Assembly: GCA_021234155.1 (NCBI GenBank)
Contig: JAJEKV010000300.1
Coordinates: 1 to 64,000 of the forward strand
Reading direction: 5' to 3'
Source of the DNA: Isoetes taiwanensis
Taxonomy: Eukaryota > Streptophyta > Lycopodiopsida > Isoetales > Isoetaceae
Length of the DNA stretch: 64,000 nt
The position numbers and the translations under genes were made by a program. Below are positions 1-12,600 of this stretch, piece after piece. The notes beneath the pieces are model-generated. The model did not search any database and was not told where the DNA came from. It worked only from the letters and a program-made list of their open reading frames with translations. Position 1 is the stretch's first letter, and the number at the start of each line of letters is the position of its first letter.

Positions 1-1360
1 TGTATGTGGACATATTGGCGGGGCGTCCCGTAGCGGTTCAGCCCGGCAGTATTGACTCCATCGGTGAATATGCGTGGCGGGAGTAAAGAAGGGATTGAAC
101 ATGGTATCAATCTGACTTTCAGTGAGCGGCAAGCGGCGCCCGGTGTTGAATTAGGGCTCGGGTCCTTTGAGGGCGAATCTGCAGCCAGAGATCGAAATCC
201 GGCGGGGCAAATCTGAACACTCTTGTCCGCAGCGGGATTTTTGCTATGAGAAAAGAACAAGAAAAACTTCGAGGATAAAGCGGCAATTGCAATACTACAA
301 TGAAACACACAAGACACTTGTGGAGAACACGGCGGCAATCCATTGATCCAAAACAAAGTGTACGAATGAAACTCAAAAGAGCGCGGTGACGAGCATATGC
401 ACTTTCTGTAGTGACACAAAAGAACACTCTGAAGACCTCCGAAGAACAAAAATGCTAATATATAGGAACAAGATTAGCCCTACGGGCACGAATCTGATCC
501 TCATCATGACAATCGCGTGCTCCACTACTTGGAGCACTCAGTGAAGAGTCGAGGCTGTCGCGTGGCAGGTACTGGAGACAAGTAGTGGCCCAGCGTGATC
601 CTACCTTTGGGTCTTCTACGCTTCTTGGAGGAGCTTTGACCACGTGGATCCTCTTCTTGGACCTGCAGAGTGGCCAGTGAGGCCCTGCGCCCTCATCGAC
701 AGAAGCCATAGACTGGCTATTGTCGCGGGCCACAGGGCTAATAATAAAGTATATGGATCTTTGTGAGTTAGATTTGCATAGAACGGTGAACCTTTCTCAA
801 ACTCAAATGTTAATACGGCCAAAATTTGATCATATTACCTAAATAAAGGAGTTATGGAGGAAATCACAGTAGAATCCGAAGGCGATACCAAGCCAAAGGG
901 CTAGAGCATTAGCTAGAGAATTTGAGGGAGAATGTGAATTTAGCGTCGGAACACGCAATAACTTCATGTTTGAAAGCGGTCGGTGTGGAAATGCAGCCAA
1001 TGAAGGTAATATTGGAGCAACATTGGGTAAATATACGAACTTGGGGGCGTATTAAACCACCATTGCCTTAATCGCAGTGAGAAATTATTGTTCTGAGGAG
1101 GATGAAATGCTATTGAAGCGGCATTACGTAGAGTCTTCTACAAATTATTGCCACATGAAGAGTTAAGCGACATCGGTAGCATGCATTAGCATGGGGAGGA
1201 TGAACCCTAAGGCATCACCGGGAGGCATTACAAGATAATGGCGGAGATCCACCACCCGGTGAGGTGGTAATGGGAGAAGGATTGGCTTTTGGAAAATAGC
1301 TTGGAGTAAGCGCCAACTCCATGATCGCAATCTTGGTGGGATGACAAAAATGCAAACAGC
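1..1360. other. No recognisable gene
   Basis: I see nothing nameable here. Short open frames on the minus strand between 119 and 822 show no family motif. The right half (from about 840) runs in plus orientation toward the Helitron remnant and may be decayed upstream sequence of that element. Confidence 0.5.
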
Positions 1361-2395
1361 GTGGGGCTTTATTTAATGAAAGGACTTGGTACGTTACATT
1401 TGCTCAATGGAAAGGTTTCATTGCAGCCCTTCCAGTCCCCTCCAACTCTGCTGGACCTCTGCACAACCCGGAGAGACAACCTCGGGGATATTGTAGTACA
1501 TTTCAGGAGAATTAGGCATATTAACTCACTACATTCATCATATGATCGCTATACTTTTGCACTCCTCTTCCCCTATGGAACGCTGGATTTGGCATACGAG
1601 GGGATCAACGAATTGAACAAATCAAAGGTAACTATCTTGCGGTTCTACAATTATCTCATCCTCTGAGTCTGCTTGATGGCATAGATATCCACCATTGCAT
1701 ATGCTCAGCGAGGGGAGATTGTTCCATAAGTACATCTATGACATGTTGCTAAAATGTGGCCCGGAGACAAGATTAGAATTAGGTACAACTTCATCGGAGC
1801 TCCAACTAAGTAGTATTGGTATATAGTGGCATTGTAGTTCCGCACGTGGCGGTGGAATTCATTGAAGCGTGCCATTCTACGGCAATATTTGGGAGCTGCG
1901 TTACATGACTCGAGCTTGCACCAAGATCTAGAGATGGCAATTGTTAGAGCTAAAGGCGAGCCAAGTTTGTTTCATCACTATGGTATGGCCCCAAAGTGGC
2001 AGAGAATCACTCTGAGACTCGGAAATGGCAAGGATCAAATGAGGGCGGTTAGTAGTGGGTAATACTACTTAAAGTTGAAGGAGCTATTAAGTCATGTGGC
2101 ATAATTTCCCGGTACGTTCTACTTCGAGTGGTAAAGATTCAGGGGCTTTCTGGTATTCTCCTGCCAGCATATTCCGAGGAGGACAAGCTAGTTGAAGATA
2201 TAAGACCATTGAATTTACTGCGGATTTCAGATAAAGGACTCAATCTGAGTTGTATGGGGTGGTGGCTTTTTATGGATAGTCCTGTATGGCAATTCCTTAT
2301 CAATGCTCCATGTATAGTTGATGGGGTTTGCGATACAAATGGTACTAAAGAAAACAGTTCAGGAAGGCGGGGCTTTGATTAGCAAGCAGTACCAC
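1361..2395 (+). pseudogene. Decayed Helitron replicase (Helitron-like N-terminal and Rep region)
   Basis: This is a remnant of the rolling-circle (Rep/helicase) protein of a Helitron. In the family the N-terminal domain leads into a HUH endonuclease that nicks and joins single strands. The first open piece (1361-1666) reads YDRYTFALLFPYG followed by VTILRFYNYLI, matching the Helitron-like N-terminal pattern of a YxxLxYPLLFPxG block then a xREFYxYRL block. About 1709-1745, in another frame, reads like LFHKYIYDMLLK (family LFQQYIVDxxxK). The piece at 1862-2062 contains DLEMAIVRAKGEPSLF, matching the family block before TCNPxW. The piece at 2128-2382 has EEDKLVEDI and ends near RRGFD, in family order. 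The HUH histidines are not visible where expected (GLPHAHIL is replaced by GLSGILLP), and there are stops and at least three frameshifts. No helicase domain or Helitron ends were found. The order of four blocks makes the family fairly secure; activity is very unlikely. Confidence 0.7.
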
Positions 2396-4237
2396 TCTCC
2401 TGAACATAAACAACTGTTACCAAATTCTTGAAGTGTTGCATCACTCCCATTTAAAATTCCCTTTAAAAACACACTTGTTTCTAAAATAAGCCTTTTGTAG
2501 TTGTTGAGGAATTTGCCAGGTTAAAACTTTCATATCATTTTAGGCCATCATTAGAAGTGATAACTGTACTTATGAAACACAAATCATAAAATAGCAAAAT
2601 TACAGGCATGGGAAGGCAAGGCCCGAAAACATGACAAAAAAAGCACCCGGAATAGAAAGGAAAAAACGTATGTTTTTTAATAAATTTTTGTACATCAATA
2701 TTGAAGATACATTGTAATAGAAATGATAATTTTAACATCTATTGATCAAAGATCTACGTATACTCATCATCATTCTTTTTCTTTGCTCTCTGTAAGTACG
2801 CTCCTTTATCTTAGCGTCTGCTCCTTTTTTTGGAACTTAAGTTTTGCATCGCCTTGTCCTCTTTGGAATGGTAGCTAAAAGCTACTTCTTTAAACTCTGC
2901 AAAGGTTGCCCTCGTCGTCTAGTGAATTTCGAGAATGGAAATTTCTCGAAAGGAGGGCGGTTTAGCAAAATCGGATGAAGACTTGGCCTAACGCAGTTTT
3001 CATCAGTGGTAAAAGTAGGTAAAACGACCCGATCTCATCTTCACAAAATTCTGACCTCCTTATCAATATCCCGGCTACACATAGTTGGCCTTTCTTAGTG
3101 CATATCACGATGGTAGTACGAACCGAGAGAAAGCATCAAGCACCCAATCTCACGGGAGAACATGTCAGGGAGATGGTTGATGAGCCTGTGGTTTTAAGTA
3201 GTGATTACCAATCTACCTTGTGCACTTAGGTCCTGCAATTTACATAAGGCTGCTGGAAACTCTGGGGCGTTTGAAAAGGATTTTGTTGAAGTGTTCCATG
3301 GTCCTCTTCCCATCAAAACTCAGTGGCGACATGAAGGTACTCTACCTTGCTAGTAACCTTGGTCCTCCACCATGGTAGTTGATGTTAAGTTTTTGTACAT
3401 AGTGAAATATTTAAAGTGATGTTATAAAAACAAAGAAAACACTTGAAAACTTAGAAACAGGAAATCCTATTCTGGAATACAGGAAAATTGTATTCTGGAA
3501 TAAGACTTACCAGACAAGGTTTTTCATATCTGCTGGTGGAGAACCAAGAAATGGTTTTGGGAAGCTGATTCTACCAAGCCGGCTGCATTCTGGGATGGAA
3601 CGTAACTAGGCGTCAATGTTTGGCGTTTGTGATCTGTTGATTCCATCAATAAAGCATTAAACTCACTAAAATTTAAGGAGCTTGTCGTAAGTATCTGGCG
3701 TCTTTAAGCAAAATCCATTAGGAAGATGCGGCAATAACCAAAGTAAGGATTTTGAAAATGCGGCTTGCCGTTCAGGGCAAAGGTCCGGGTGCAATCGCCA
3801 TGGAACCGTCGAAAAAATTGTTTTGATCAAACATGCAAAATCTTTCATAGTGGGATGGTTACGGTTCCATAGTTCTTCTTTGACTAGACCTCTCTTCCCG
3901 TGGGGTTCTAACCAAATGCATGAAGCCCTCGGGAAGGTCTTTGTTCTTCTTCTTGCTGGAAGGAAAATAGAACAACAATACATCAACCCATCGTTTATCT
4001 CGAGAGAAGAGAAATTTTGTAGTTACCCGGCCCTCAAAAATTTGGTGCATATTGCATGTCTCATCGAGAGAGTGGCTATTGGGTAGAGTTTCATGCACCT
4101 TTCCCATGTCGTTTATTTGCTCCATCAAACATGTTTGACATGTTATGACATTTTTTGGTACACCAAGGCGTTAAGGAAACATTGAGTTAAAAGTAAGAAA
4201 CAAAGCAAAGCCGGAAGAAAAACAAATCAAAGTCAAA
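2396..4237. other. No recognisable gene; AT-rich, short palindromes
   Basis: No family motif is visible. A small hairpin (TTTCGAGAA at 2927-2935 and TTCTCGAAA at 2943-2951) lies near a GA-rich stretch. Two copies of a TATTCTGGAATA-type palindrome lie at about 3470-3506 and resemble the arrays further right. Open frames on both strands around 3666-4128 overlap each other, and neither shows a family signature. Confidence 0.4.
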
Positions 4238-4510
4238 GCTATTTGTATTCGAATACAAATAGGTCAGCCCGAATTGTTGCTACCTTGAAACAATATCACG
4301 AGAATGTGAAAATATTTGTATTCGGGGATATACACAATGCTTTTTCTCTAGGACATGGCATGTGTATTATTGGAATACACAATGCATTCTGGGAAGGCAT
4401 GTGTATTCAGGAATACACATGCCTTCCGTCTGAAGAAACAATGTGTGATAGGAATACAGGATGCATTTCTAGCAGAAGTTTGGAGATCATGTGTATTCCT
4501 TTGACATTTC
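4238..4510. repeat. Cluster of GTATTC/GAATAC palindromes
   Basis: At least five short palindromic or near-palindromic units of the form GTGTATTC-n-GAATACAC are packed in about 270 bp, for example GTGTATTCAGGAATACAC near 4401 and GTGTATTATTGGAATACAC near 4361. They alternate with a GCATG-containing spacer. The arrangement resembles a subterminal repeat array of a DNA transposon, but no element ends were found. Confidence 0.6.
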
Positions 4511-6224
4511 TTTGTTTGAACTCGTCAACAACTTTTTGAGCAGGCTCAAGGCATGTGTGATACGGGCGGTAATGGTCACTTTTTGGGCACGTCGGAGGAT
4601 TTTTCGGGACTTTGCTCTTCTTCAACATTGTAAAGTTCAAATGCCGGAGATCTATTGATTTGTGCAATTGATTTGACAGCACGTTTTTCTATGACGTCTA
4701 CAAACTCCTTATCAGGTTAACGTGTAATGACCCGCTCCGTTGGCCTCGTCATGTTGGGAGACAATTAACGCCGCATTTCTGCTCAATGGGGCGGCTTAAT
4801 GGTCTTAGTACTTTTCCTTTTGGAGCCGTCTTGTCGAGGATCTTTTTCTACCATAGCTGTCTGTTGGCCGATTTTGCTTCTTTAAGACCCCTCGTTCGAG
4901 ACATTGTAAATACCTCGGGTTCTTCTTCTCTTTATAAAGTTGCCTTTCTTGCCTTGAAGCTGTGATTTCCTCCCAAAGATGTATTAGTGAGTGTAGGTGC
5001 ATGTTTTCTGAATCATAGTCCTAGGGGTTTTGCGCTCCCCATCAACAAGGACAACTATTGGGAGATTTTATGATTATTTGGATTGCTCCTTATTCGTCGC
5101 CTTGGTTCCTCAAGTGATCGGCGCTTAAATTTCTGCGAACATGAAGTGGCCTTTCACCCACGGCTTCATTTTTGGTGACCTCATGCATATCCGCAGGGAA
5201 GGTATATCACCCTTATGTACGGTTGTCTCTATTGATTACCTCCATTTTTTGGGAGGTCTTATCCATTTTTTTCTTTATTGCTACTCAAAGGGAGCTTTTC
5301 CTCTTCTTGTTTCTTTTGCTTTCCTGGGGACTTACGCAATTTTTCAAGCTTCATTGTACTTAAGCTATTTTGGTTTCTTAGTACTTATTGTCTCCTTAGC
5401 ACCTTCAAGTTTCTTCCCCAACTCACCGGGGGTTTTCCGCTTCTTCTGCTGGAACTTCCATCTGTTTCCCTCGGAAAGTACCTAAGCGGAAGGTGATGAT
5501 TGTGATCTTCCTCCCATCGATTGCTGGACTCGCAGCCGAAGTCCCTCGCTCGTGCCTAGAACAAACCTATCACAATTATTGTAGACGGGTTTGATCGGTA
5601 GTGAAATGAATTTTATGCGATGGTACGTGGTTTCCTGCTTGACAATTAGAAGCTTCGCGATGTCTACGACAATGAATCACAGGAGGTCTTGAAGGATAGC
5701 CTCCCCGCGACCTCCTTGTCGAGCAACCTCGGAGACCTCTTTTTATTGTTCGGTTAGAAACTTCAGTCGCGTCTTGGATTTGTTCCCGGCACTCTTCGCG
5801 GACATGTAGAAACATCGATTCTTTGTATTTTCCACACCGCACCACCCGGATTCACGAACCATTCGCGTTTGAAAATTTTTCATATAAATTGCGAGGGCTC
5901 GTACGTGTCGGTGATGTCGCCTCATTAGGTGTGATGCTTTGAGCTTAAGAGTTTTTTGGTGCCCTCTTGCTTCCCTTCTTCACTGCCTTTGAAGCGTTTA
6001 AAAAACAGCAATGTTAAGACATAAATGGGACAGCGTATTCGAATAGATTTACTAATCTTCTACCCTAAAAGGGCGACCAAATAGCCGGAAAATGCGAAAA
6101 CATTGTTGGCTCTAACTTCGATTTTCAATGTTTTATTTGGACTAAAAGGTAGTATGTTTAACCTAAAAGTGAAATACGTTTTAAGTAAAAAGTGGTATGT
6201 TTAGGCTAGCGTTTTCAAATGGCA
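4511..6224 (-). pseudogene. Possible decayed lysine-rich coding region, unrecognised
   Basis: Minus-strand open pieces here are rich in Lys, Arg and Glu. The piece at 4407-4682 includes KVPKNPPTCPKSDHYRP, and the translation of 5200-5480 on this strand is lysine-rich. The pieces at 5576-5925 overlap in two frames and include the stretch EVSNRTIKR, which could be the recognition helix of a helix-turn-helix. The plus-strand frame at 5141-5485 looks hydrophobic only because it is antisense to this Lys-rich strand. I do not recognise the family. It could be a transposon protein or chance; confidence is low. Confidence 0.25.
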
Positions 6225-6460
6225 GACCCAAAGTGTATTCGGAATACGCTTTGCACTTGAAAGGGCAAAGTGTAAAAGTGTATTCGAAAAAGTGTGCTCG
6301 AAACAGGAATACCTCACTTTTGCGCCTAACCAGACGGCATGAAGAGTGTTTCCGGAATACCGCACGCGCCAAAAGTGCAAAGTGTATTCCAGGAATACGA
6401 AGTGCAAAGTGTAAACGAGATAGCAAATTGGAATACACTTTGCGCCGCTGAAGAACAAAG
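6225..6460. repeat. Second cluster of GTATTC/GAATAC palindromes
   Basis: The unit AAGTGTATTC-n-GAATAC recurs about five times: AAAGTGTATTCGGAATACGC near 6228, GTGTTTCCGGAATACCGC near 6347, AAGTGTATTCCAGGAATACG near 6378, and half-sites near 6275 and 6428. Spacers share AAAGTGCAAAGTG. Open frames cross the block on both strands because it is near-symmetric, so they are not genes. Weaker members continue at about 6715-6800. Confidence 0.6.
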
Positions 6461-8399
6461 TAAATACGGTAACCTGCGAAAGCATAAAATCGATAAACAC
6501 CACGATACTATGTACTTTACATGCTTACCACGTCCATTATTTTCGCTATGTGAATTGAATACACAAATGAATATAGGTCCGGTTGGAAACCGGCGACTAG
6601 AACTTCCGGCGGAATCATGGCTGAGTATTTCAAATTTCCTTTTAAAGGTGGGCCTTTGTCGGTTGTGTTTTCTATGTGATGGGAATCACGACTTGTCCAA
6701 ACATTACGGACAAGTGTATTCTCGAATGGATTCATGCACACACTACGGCAAATCTGCATACGCAAAGCGATTATTCGGAATAGCTTTTTGTATTCGAAGA
6801 TATGTTTAGTCAACACGCCTTGTGAGTTCTTGACAAGTCCACAATTTTTTGCGGTTGTTTAACATGGATTTAAGCCGTGAACAAACTTTCCACCACCTTT
6901 GTTTGCCCAAAATTACCTCTGCCGGATGGAACACAAGGCGGAGATGCTTCTTCAACTCCTACCTCGACAAAGGTCTTTGTTGCTTCGAGACGCGCCGAGT
7001 CGATTTACTAGTAGCGCCACCACCTTTCCAACCCTCTCAAGTCGGTAGGAAGCCGTACCCACCTCCTTTCACGGCCTCACATTTTGCGTGTAATCTTCCA
7101 CCACCATTTTGTACCATCCCCGACACTACAAAGGCTCGACCTCGACAAATTTTTGAACGGACTACCTCTCGGCCATTTTGTAGTTTCTCCTTCTTCACTT
7201 ACACAAGCAAGGAACTCGCGGCCACGTTAAAATGAGGAGATTCTCATCGTTTCTCCTGCGATTTCACTACAAATGAAGAGCGACCTTGCGGCATCTACTC
7301 CCTCTTCCTGCCGTGGTGACATGGGTTTTGCGGAATTTTCCGGTCGGCTCTAAGAACATGTTTGAAAGAACTCCTTTTGAAGAAAATTTCAACAACATTT
7401 ATTTGGCACATCATATGGTGGTATCTCCTTCATTCAAACTGGTGCCTCCGCCCTTATCCAGTACAACTTGCGTGGTTGTTTCTCCTCTACAAACACCACT
7501 AAGGGTAGAGGAGGTCACCCCCAGTAGAACTCTCTTGGAAGATAGAGACACCAAGCGAGGTGCAGCGAGATACACATTCTCTATGCGGTCCACCTAAAAT
7601 TCAAGGTGGATTATGGTTTGAAGCATCTCCTCTGTAAGAAGAAGAAACCTTATGGACGAGCATAAAATGAGAAGACTTTTAAGTAAATGCTGTTCATTGG
7701 GTTGCATCAACAAATTTAACATGTCCAAATTACACGAGCAATTGGGAACAACTACGGTTCAATGACATTGGCTGGCCAAGAATGCCTACTTGGCCTATCA
7801 TGGGGTCAGGACAGCAACACCTTCTTGCACTACATTAACAGTGAAAGAAGTTTGCGGAAATGCTTTATGGTTTGCCAGTTTAGGGTCCACGGAATATCTA
7901 GAATACACAAAAGTTTGGACAAAATCAGCAATTGATGATCATTGTGGATCCAAGAAGAGTTGTAACCATGCATGCCTTGCTAACTGTCTCATGGATGGAG
8001 AAATATTTCGAAGAAACATGTGAGGCGCGCCTACTTGACAACATGTATCATTTAACTGATAACATCACCAAAAAAGATGTTTTTAATAGTACAAAGAGAC
8101 TTTCACTTTGACACATCTTACTCACACTTCACGGGGGTGGAAAAGTAGATTACGGTCTTGTGAAAAATTCCGGGGACATAGAATGTCTGTTTTGCTCAAG
8201 GTGTGCGAGAATTAAAAGTCAACGGCTGCAAAAGGCGAGAGTCTAAAGGCGATAGCTCGTGCTCTCAATCTCTCACTTATTTTAAAGAAAATGCTTTGAT
8301 CTGATTTCTTTTTAGAATGTGTACACGGAACCTTGCAGGACATGTCGTGAACAACAAGCAGCGAGAAAAGAAAACACTTAAACTACGAAAAAAAAGCTC
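6461..8399. other. No recognised gene; possible upstream part of the DUF7869 remnant
   Basis: Plus-strand open pieces at 6849-7235, 7286-7597 and 7790-8023 follow each other in different frames and are rich in Pro, Phe and Thr. They could be the decayed N-terminal part of the DUF7869 protein that follows, since those proteins carry a long variable N-terminus. I cannot match them to a motif. Confidence 0.3.
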
Positions 8400-9320
8400 T
8401 TGAGCGATCCCTTTGCAATATGTCTGTTGTGATTGATGGAATGGATAAAAAAAACTCTACCCCATTTCTTGAACATTCCTAAGAGATGTGAGGAATGTTT
8501 TGTTAAGGTCCAACTTGCGGGAGCTATAGTGTTTCAAAAGAAATCAAAAGTGCAAAGTATTTTTTGGCGTATCAAACTTGCATGGTGACGAGACCTCACA
8601 ATTACAATTCTTAACAAGGTCATGCGAGCAAGAAGCGATTTACCACCCGATTCTTTACCTACAACGACAACGCACTACAAAAGGGAGAACAAGAATCAAA
8701 CACTCTTTGCTACTTTCATTGCCATGTTAGTAGAGCTAGGGATCTTTAGAAAAAGTGAAGCTCGGTTTTTTACTTGTAGGCCACACTCATGATCACATTG
8801 ACCAAATGTTCAGAGATTTTTAAATGTATAGAAGGAAGAAGGCTTTTCTCTTCCTACTTTAGTTAAATTAATTGAAGATTCTTACACTCCACTCCAATGA
8901 TCGATCTTCTTAAAAGACTGCTGATTTCAGAGAGTTTTGTTTTCTCTCAACGTTCAGGACAGAAGAGAACAAGTTGTGAACAAGTTGAATGATCTCCCAC
9001 CTTCAACATCATATCAAGTTCTACTTGAAGGGGACGGCCAAAGCTTCTTCTGAGGGAAGAAGTATACCACAACTAGGAGTGGTCCACGAGAGGGATGCAG
9101 CTTCCTTAAATATATTCGATTTAACCTCCTTCATGAGCGTCTGAGCAACTTCCTCTCAAAAATCTAAGGAGTCAAAGCGAAGAAAAGTGCCCCAGCATCA
9201 TCCTTAAAAGCCATTGAAAATGGAATTTCCTCGGCTTTAAAGTATTTCTTAGAAGAAGATCGAGAATGTGGTGGGTAATTTCTTTCTCGAACAGAAAATT
9301 GTTGTACAAAACATAAGCTC
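8400..9320 (+). pseudogene. Decayed DUF7869-type transposon-associated protein
   Basis: Frames stitched across shifts give the characteristic blocks of the DUF7869 family. MSVVIDGMDK lies near 8419, where the family has a (D)xMDxxK block. ENKNQTLFATFIAMLVELG lies near 8687, matching the family DN-x-x-ENKN block. VGFLxVGHTHxxIDQxF is represented by LLVGHTHDHIDQMF near 8777-8818. The acidic and His residues of the last block are intact (GHTHDHIDQ), while the preceding DN pair is lost in the present reading. At least two frameshifts and several stops separate the blocks, so this is not translatable as it stands. The family is multicopy in many non-seed plants and behaves like mobile-element DNA; its biochemical role is not established. 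Family assignment comes from remembered motif order and should be confirmed by profile search. Confidence 0.7.
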
Positions 9321-12300
9321 TAAGGCGGTTACAAGAACCATTTCAATGCCTAACACCTTCCATCAACCCGGCACCAAGCGAGGTCCAAACAATGCTACAT
9401 TAACCCTATGTTAGAAGAAAGGGGATGAGTCATATCCGGACCAAGGCGGAGAATGAGCCTCAAGGTAATATCCGCGAAATTACCAAAGGTATGCTAATTG
9501 CTCTTCAAGGCGAGGGAGGATGACAAAGGACTAGGCCTTTAACGGATAGCAAAAAGTGCTTGACCACGGTCGAGGGAGGAAGAAGAATCACTAAACTCAA
9601 GATCATTGGCTTGCAACACTTCGGAAAAATGCTTTTGAAGGTAGATATGAGTTAGAAATGAAGCCAAGGAAAGGAGAAAGTCAAGAAGGTGGGTTGTAGG
9701 GATGAGCTAAACCTTAAGCCACTTGACTATATTGTCTTATGATTTTAAATTGAAATCGACAGTGATCTCTGGCAGGAAGGTATCAATTTTAAAAAAGCTT
9801 GTAATTACAAAGAAAGGGATGAAGAAGGTGGTGGCAATGCTTCACCATCGTTGATAGTGATGGGGAAGATAACTCAAAGCACTTCCTCGGTGTGATGATG
9901 AAAAGAAGTGAAGGTAGCGAGGATGGCATAAATGAATATGATGGCGTCTACGGATCCCTCTCTCATCCTCTCACTTTGTACATAAGCGGAGTCTTAGAAA
10001 AAAGCGTAAATTTTGCGAATAGAAGATTCTATCTTCAAATTTTGAGAATACTCTGATTCGATTCTGGACTTACTTCAATTTTTTGTTAAATATTTTTTCC
10101 TCACTGAAATTAGAGTTTCTCTCTTAAAACATACTTCAAAACATTCTATTTTACGCTAGAAAAGTGACACTTTAAAAAAGTCAATTCTTTTCGTTGCATA
10201 AAAAAGGTAGTCATTTGGGGGAGTCAAAATAGGAATTTCATAAATCTTTTTTTTTGCATTTTACACTCCTTTTTTTTTTTAAAAAGGGAATCTTTGAGAA
10301 TATTCCTTTTTACTCGTTTGATGATTTGCTCGTTTGTACACAATCTTGTTCATAGAAATAGCCAGGGCTGCATCTATCGAGATGGCATAAACATAGACAA
10401 TAGATGGGTTTGTACCCTCTGATCCATAGATTTGTTGTGCTATTTTTAGATGCCATATCAATGTAAGGATATGTGCTCATATTAAAGGGGTCAAACACTT
10501 ATACAAATATATTTACAAAGCCAGGACAGTATTAGTAAAACTTAGGACATGGTCATTAGGAAGTATCCACCATGGCAAGCACTATAACAGGCCATCCATT
10601 AGAGAAAATATAGAGAGGTCTCCAAAGGGGCCCTTTGTGAAAATAGAAAAATCCACATCGACTTTTTGTAGCCAATGAGAGAATAGTGCCTTTGTTCTTG
10701 TCGCCACATCCACGACGGAATATTGGCTTTGGTTGCCCTTACGTATCTTTATTTAGATAGGGTCCCTTCTCTAAAGGGAGACTCCCAAATCGCCACACTT
10801 TCCTATGAAAGTCCTTAAACATTTCCCAATGGAATTTGAATACTCACGTGCAATTAATTTTTTGGGTGCAATTAATTTTTGGGTGTTTTGGCCGAGTCGA
10901 GCTTGTGTGAAACCCGCGAGGGTTTAAGCGTGTGGAACCCTATTAAGGAAGCCTGAGGAAATGTCTCTCCATCTCTGCAGGAGAACTTGCAACTCTTTCT
11001 CACTATTTTTTTCTCTCTTTTATTTTTCCTTTGCAATGATGATGAGGAGCAGGTCTAGGTAGGCCGGATGATAAAAGCAAAAGATTAGGGTTCTTGATGA
11101 TTTCCTTCTTCTCGGGCTTGCCAAAATAGCCCAAACGATCGAGATCTTGTTTTGCCCACAAACCCACGTTTGTGCGGTCGATCTGTTTTGCACCCAAATC
11201 CCCCAGTACGCCAATATTGCAAAGTATATATTCCACCTTATACCCTTTTTTTTTTTTGAACACCTAGTTCTTAAATGTTTAACCATCACGCATCTTCCAA
11301 AGGTGGGACTCTTTGTGATTCTGTTTACTCATCTATGCTCGTCTTCCTCGACAATGATATGCCAAAGGTACCTAAAATAATTTTTGTTTTTGCTCATTTT
11401 TTGTATTTACATCTTGGTTTGGATCGGTAATTCAGGTTAAATTCACGGGTCTTGCCATTTATATTCTTCTTTGATTTAAGTTAGATATGGTTTCACATTG
11501 GCTTTTTAAAGGTTTCTCAGATACATACTAGATATAAGTCTGGTTTTTTGAAGCACAACTAGAACAAATAATCGAGGAAGTGCATACCTGGTGCTTATGA
11601 GCTTAGGCTGCTGGCAAAATATGGAATGGAAAACATGATGACTATTGCGGAGATTTTGGAGAAATTCCTTTATTAGCACCTCTACTTGCGTGAGAGATAA
11701 ATAAACTCCAAGAACATCATGCGGTGGTATTGCGCTAAAAACTGTCGATTCTTGAGTCAAGCCGGGGTTATCAATTATGGGCGAGGAGCTTTAGAGCCAA
11801 TTTTGAAGGGGTTTTAAATGTCCGGATCAAGCATTGAACAAGGGGAAATGCTGCAGCCACAATATTCACCCTATCAATTGTTATTGAGTATAAGGTAAAG
11901 ATTGGAGCAAAAATGATATTGGCGGAATCCCTTTTGAGGCTGACTCTTTGAGAGAAGGATCTACAAGAGGGCAAAAGGATGCGACCATTAAGCTATTTAA
12001 TCAGCATATGTACCATCCCATGGCAATAAATCGAAAAGTGTAAGGCAGGTGCATATACCTCTCCTTCTAGGTTTATTATCTTTTGTCTTCCAGATTTTAC
12101 TTGCTCGGCTATAATTGATGATGATGTATCAGTTTTATCTATGCTTATAAACTTTCCGGATGGGTAAAGGGCATTTCTAAAAATCCTCTTTGCCATGGCG
12201 GGGCTTACGAGTATTATAGGCGAAGGATGCGAAGGCCAAGAACATGCCATAGCTGCCCATACGGTACTCTGCGGGGGTGCTTTGAAATGACATCATGTTC

Positions 12301-12431
12301 ATGTAAACATTAGCGTTGGCATGTATGGATTACGAGATATGGTGCTTTGAAATGACATCATGTTCATGTAAGCATTAACATTGGCATGCATAGTTCTAGG
12401 ATCACAGAGGTTCTAAGGTAAATACTTGACT
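9321..12431. other. No recognisable gene; short tandem duplication at 12276
   Basis: Purine-rich on the plus strand to about 9960, then AT-rich. Two open pieces on the minus strand (11771-11974 and 11993-12250) run in series and look mildly coding-like, but match no family I know. A 65-bp tandem duplication starts at 12276 and 12341 (shared core GGTGCTTTGAAATGACATCA). Confidence 0.4.
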
Positions 12432-12600
12432 TCTGAGCTATAATGACAAGTGTCCTAGCTGGTTAAGCTGCCACTCTTGCCCTATTTGTAGTTTATCATT
12501 TTAGTTTTCTCACATGAAGGTATTACGTAGGCATCTCCATTCTAGAATTATGGGCATCCATTCTGGATTTTTTCCTTAGCTTGCGTGTTTCTAGAAATTT
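12432..12600 (+). repeat. Fragment of repeat family F
   Basis: GACAAGTGTCCTAGCTGGTT, TTTTAGTTTTCTCACAT and GCATCTCCATTCTAGAAT recur in the same order in the F copies at 29030-29140 (plus) and 59780-59880 (minus). Here the match is diverged and stops before the GAGCCTTGGT part of F. Confidence 0.65.

Noticed and set aside
2927-2951. 9-bp hairpin TTTCGAGAA / TTCTCGAAA
   Set aside because: Short and isolated; expected by chance in a window of this size.
5141-5485. Hydrophobic 114-codon frame resembling a membrane protein
   Set aside because: It is antisense to a Lys-rich minus-strand region, and T-rich codons produce hydrophobic residues by themselves. No start context or family match.
11771-12250. 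Minus-strand frames that look mildly coding-like
   Set aside because: No family recognised, frames interrupted, and plus-strand readings are equally plausible.
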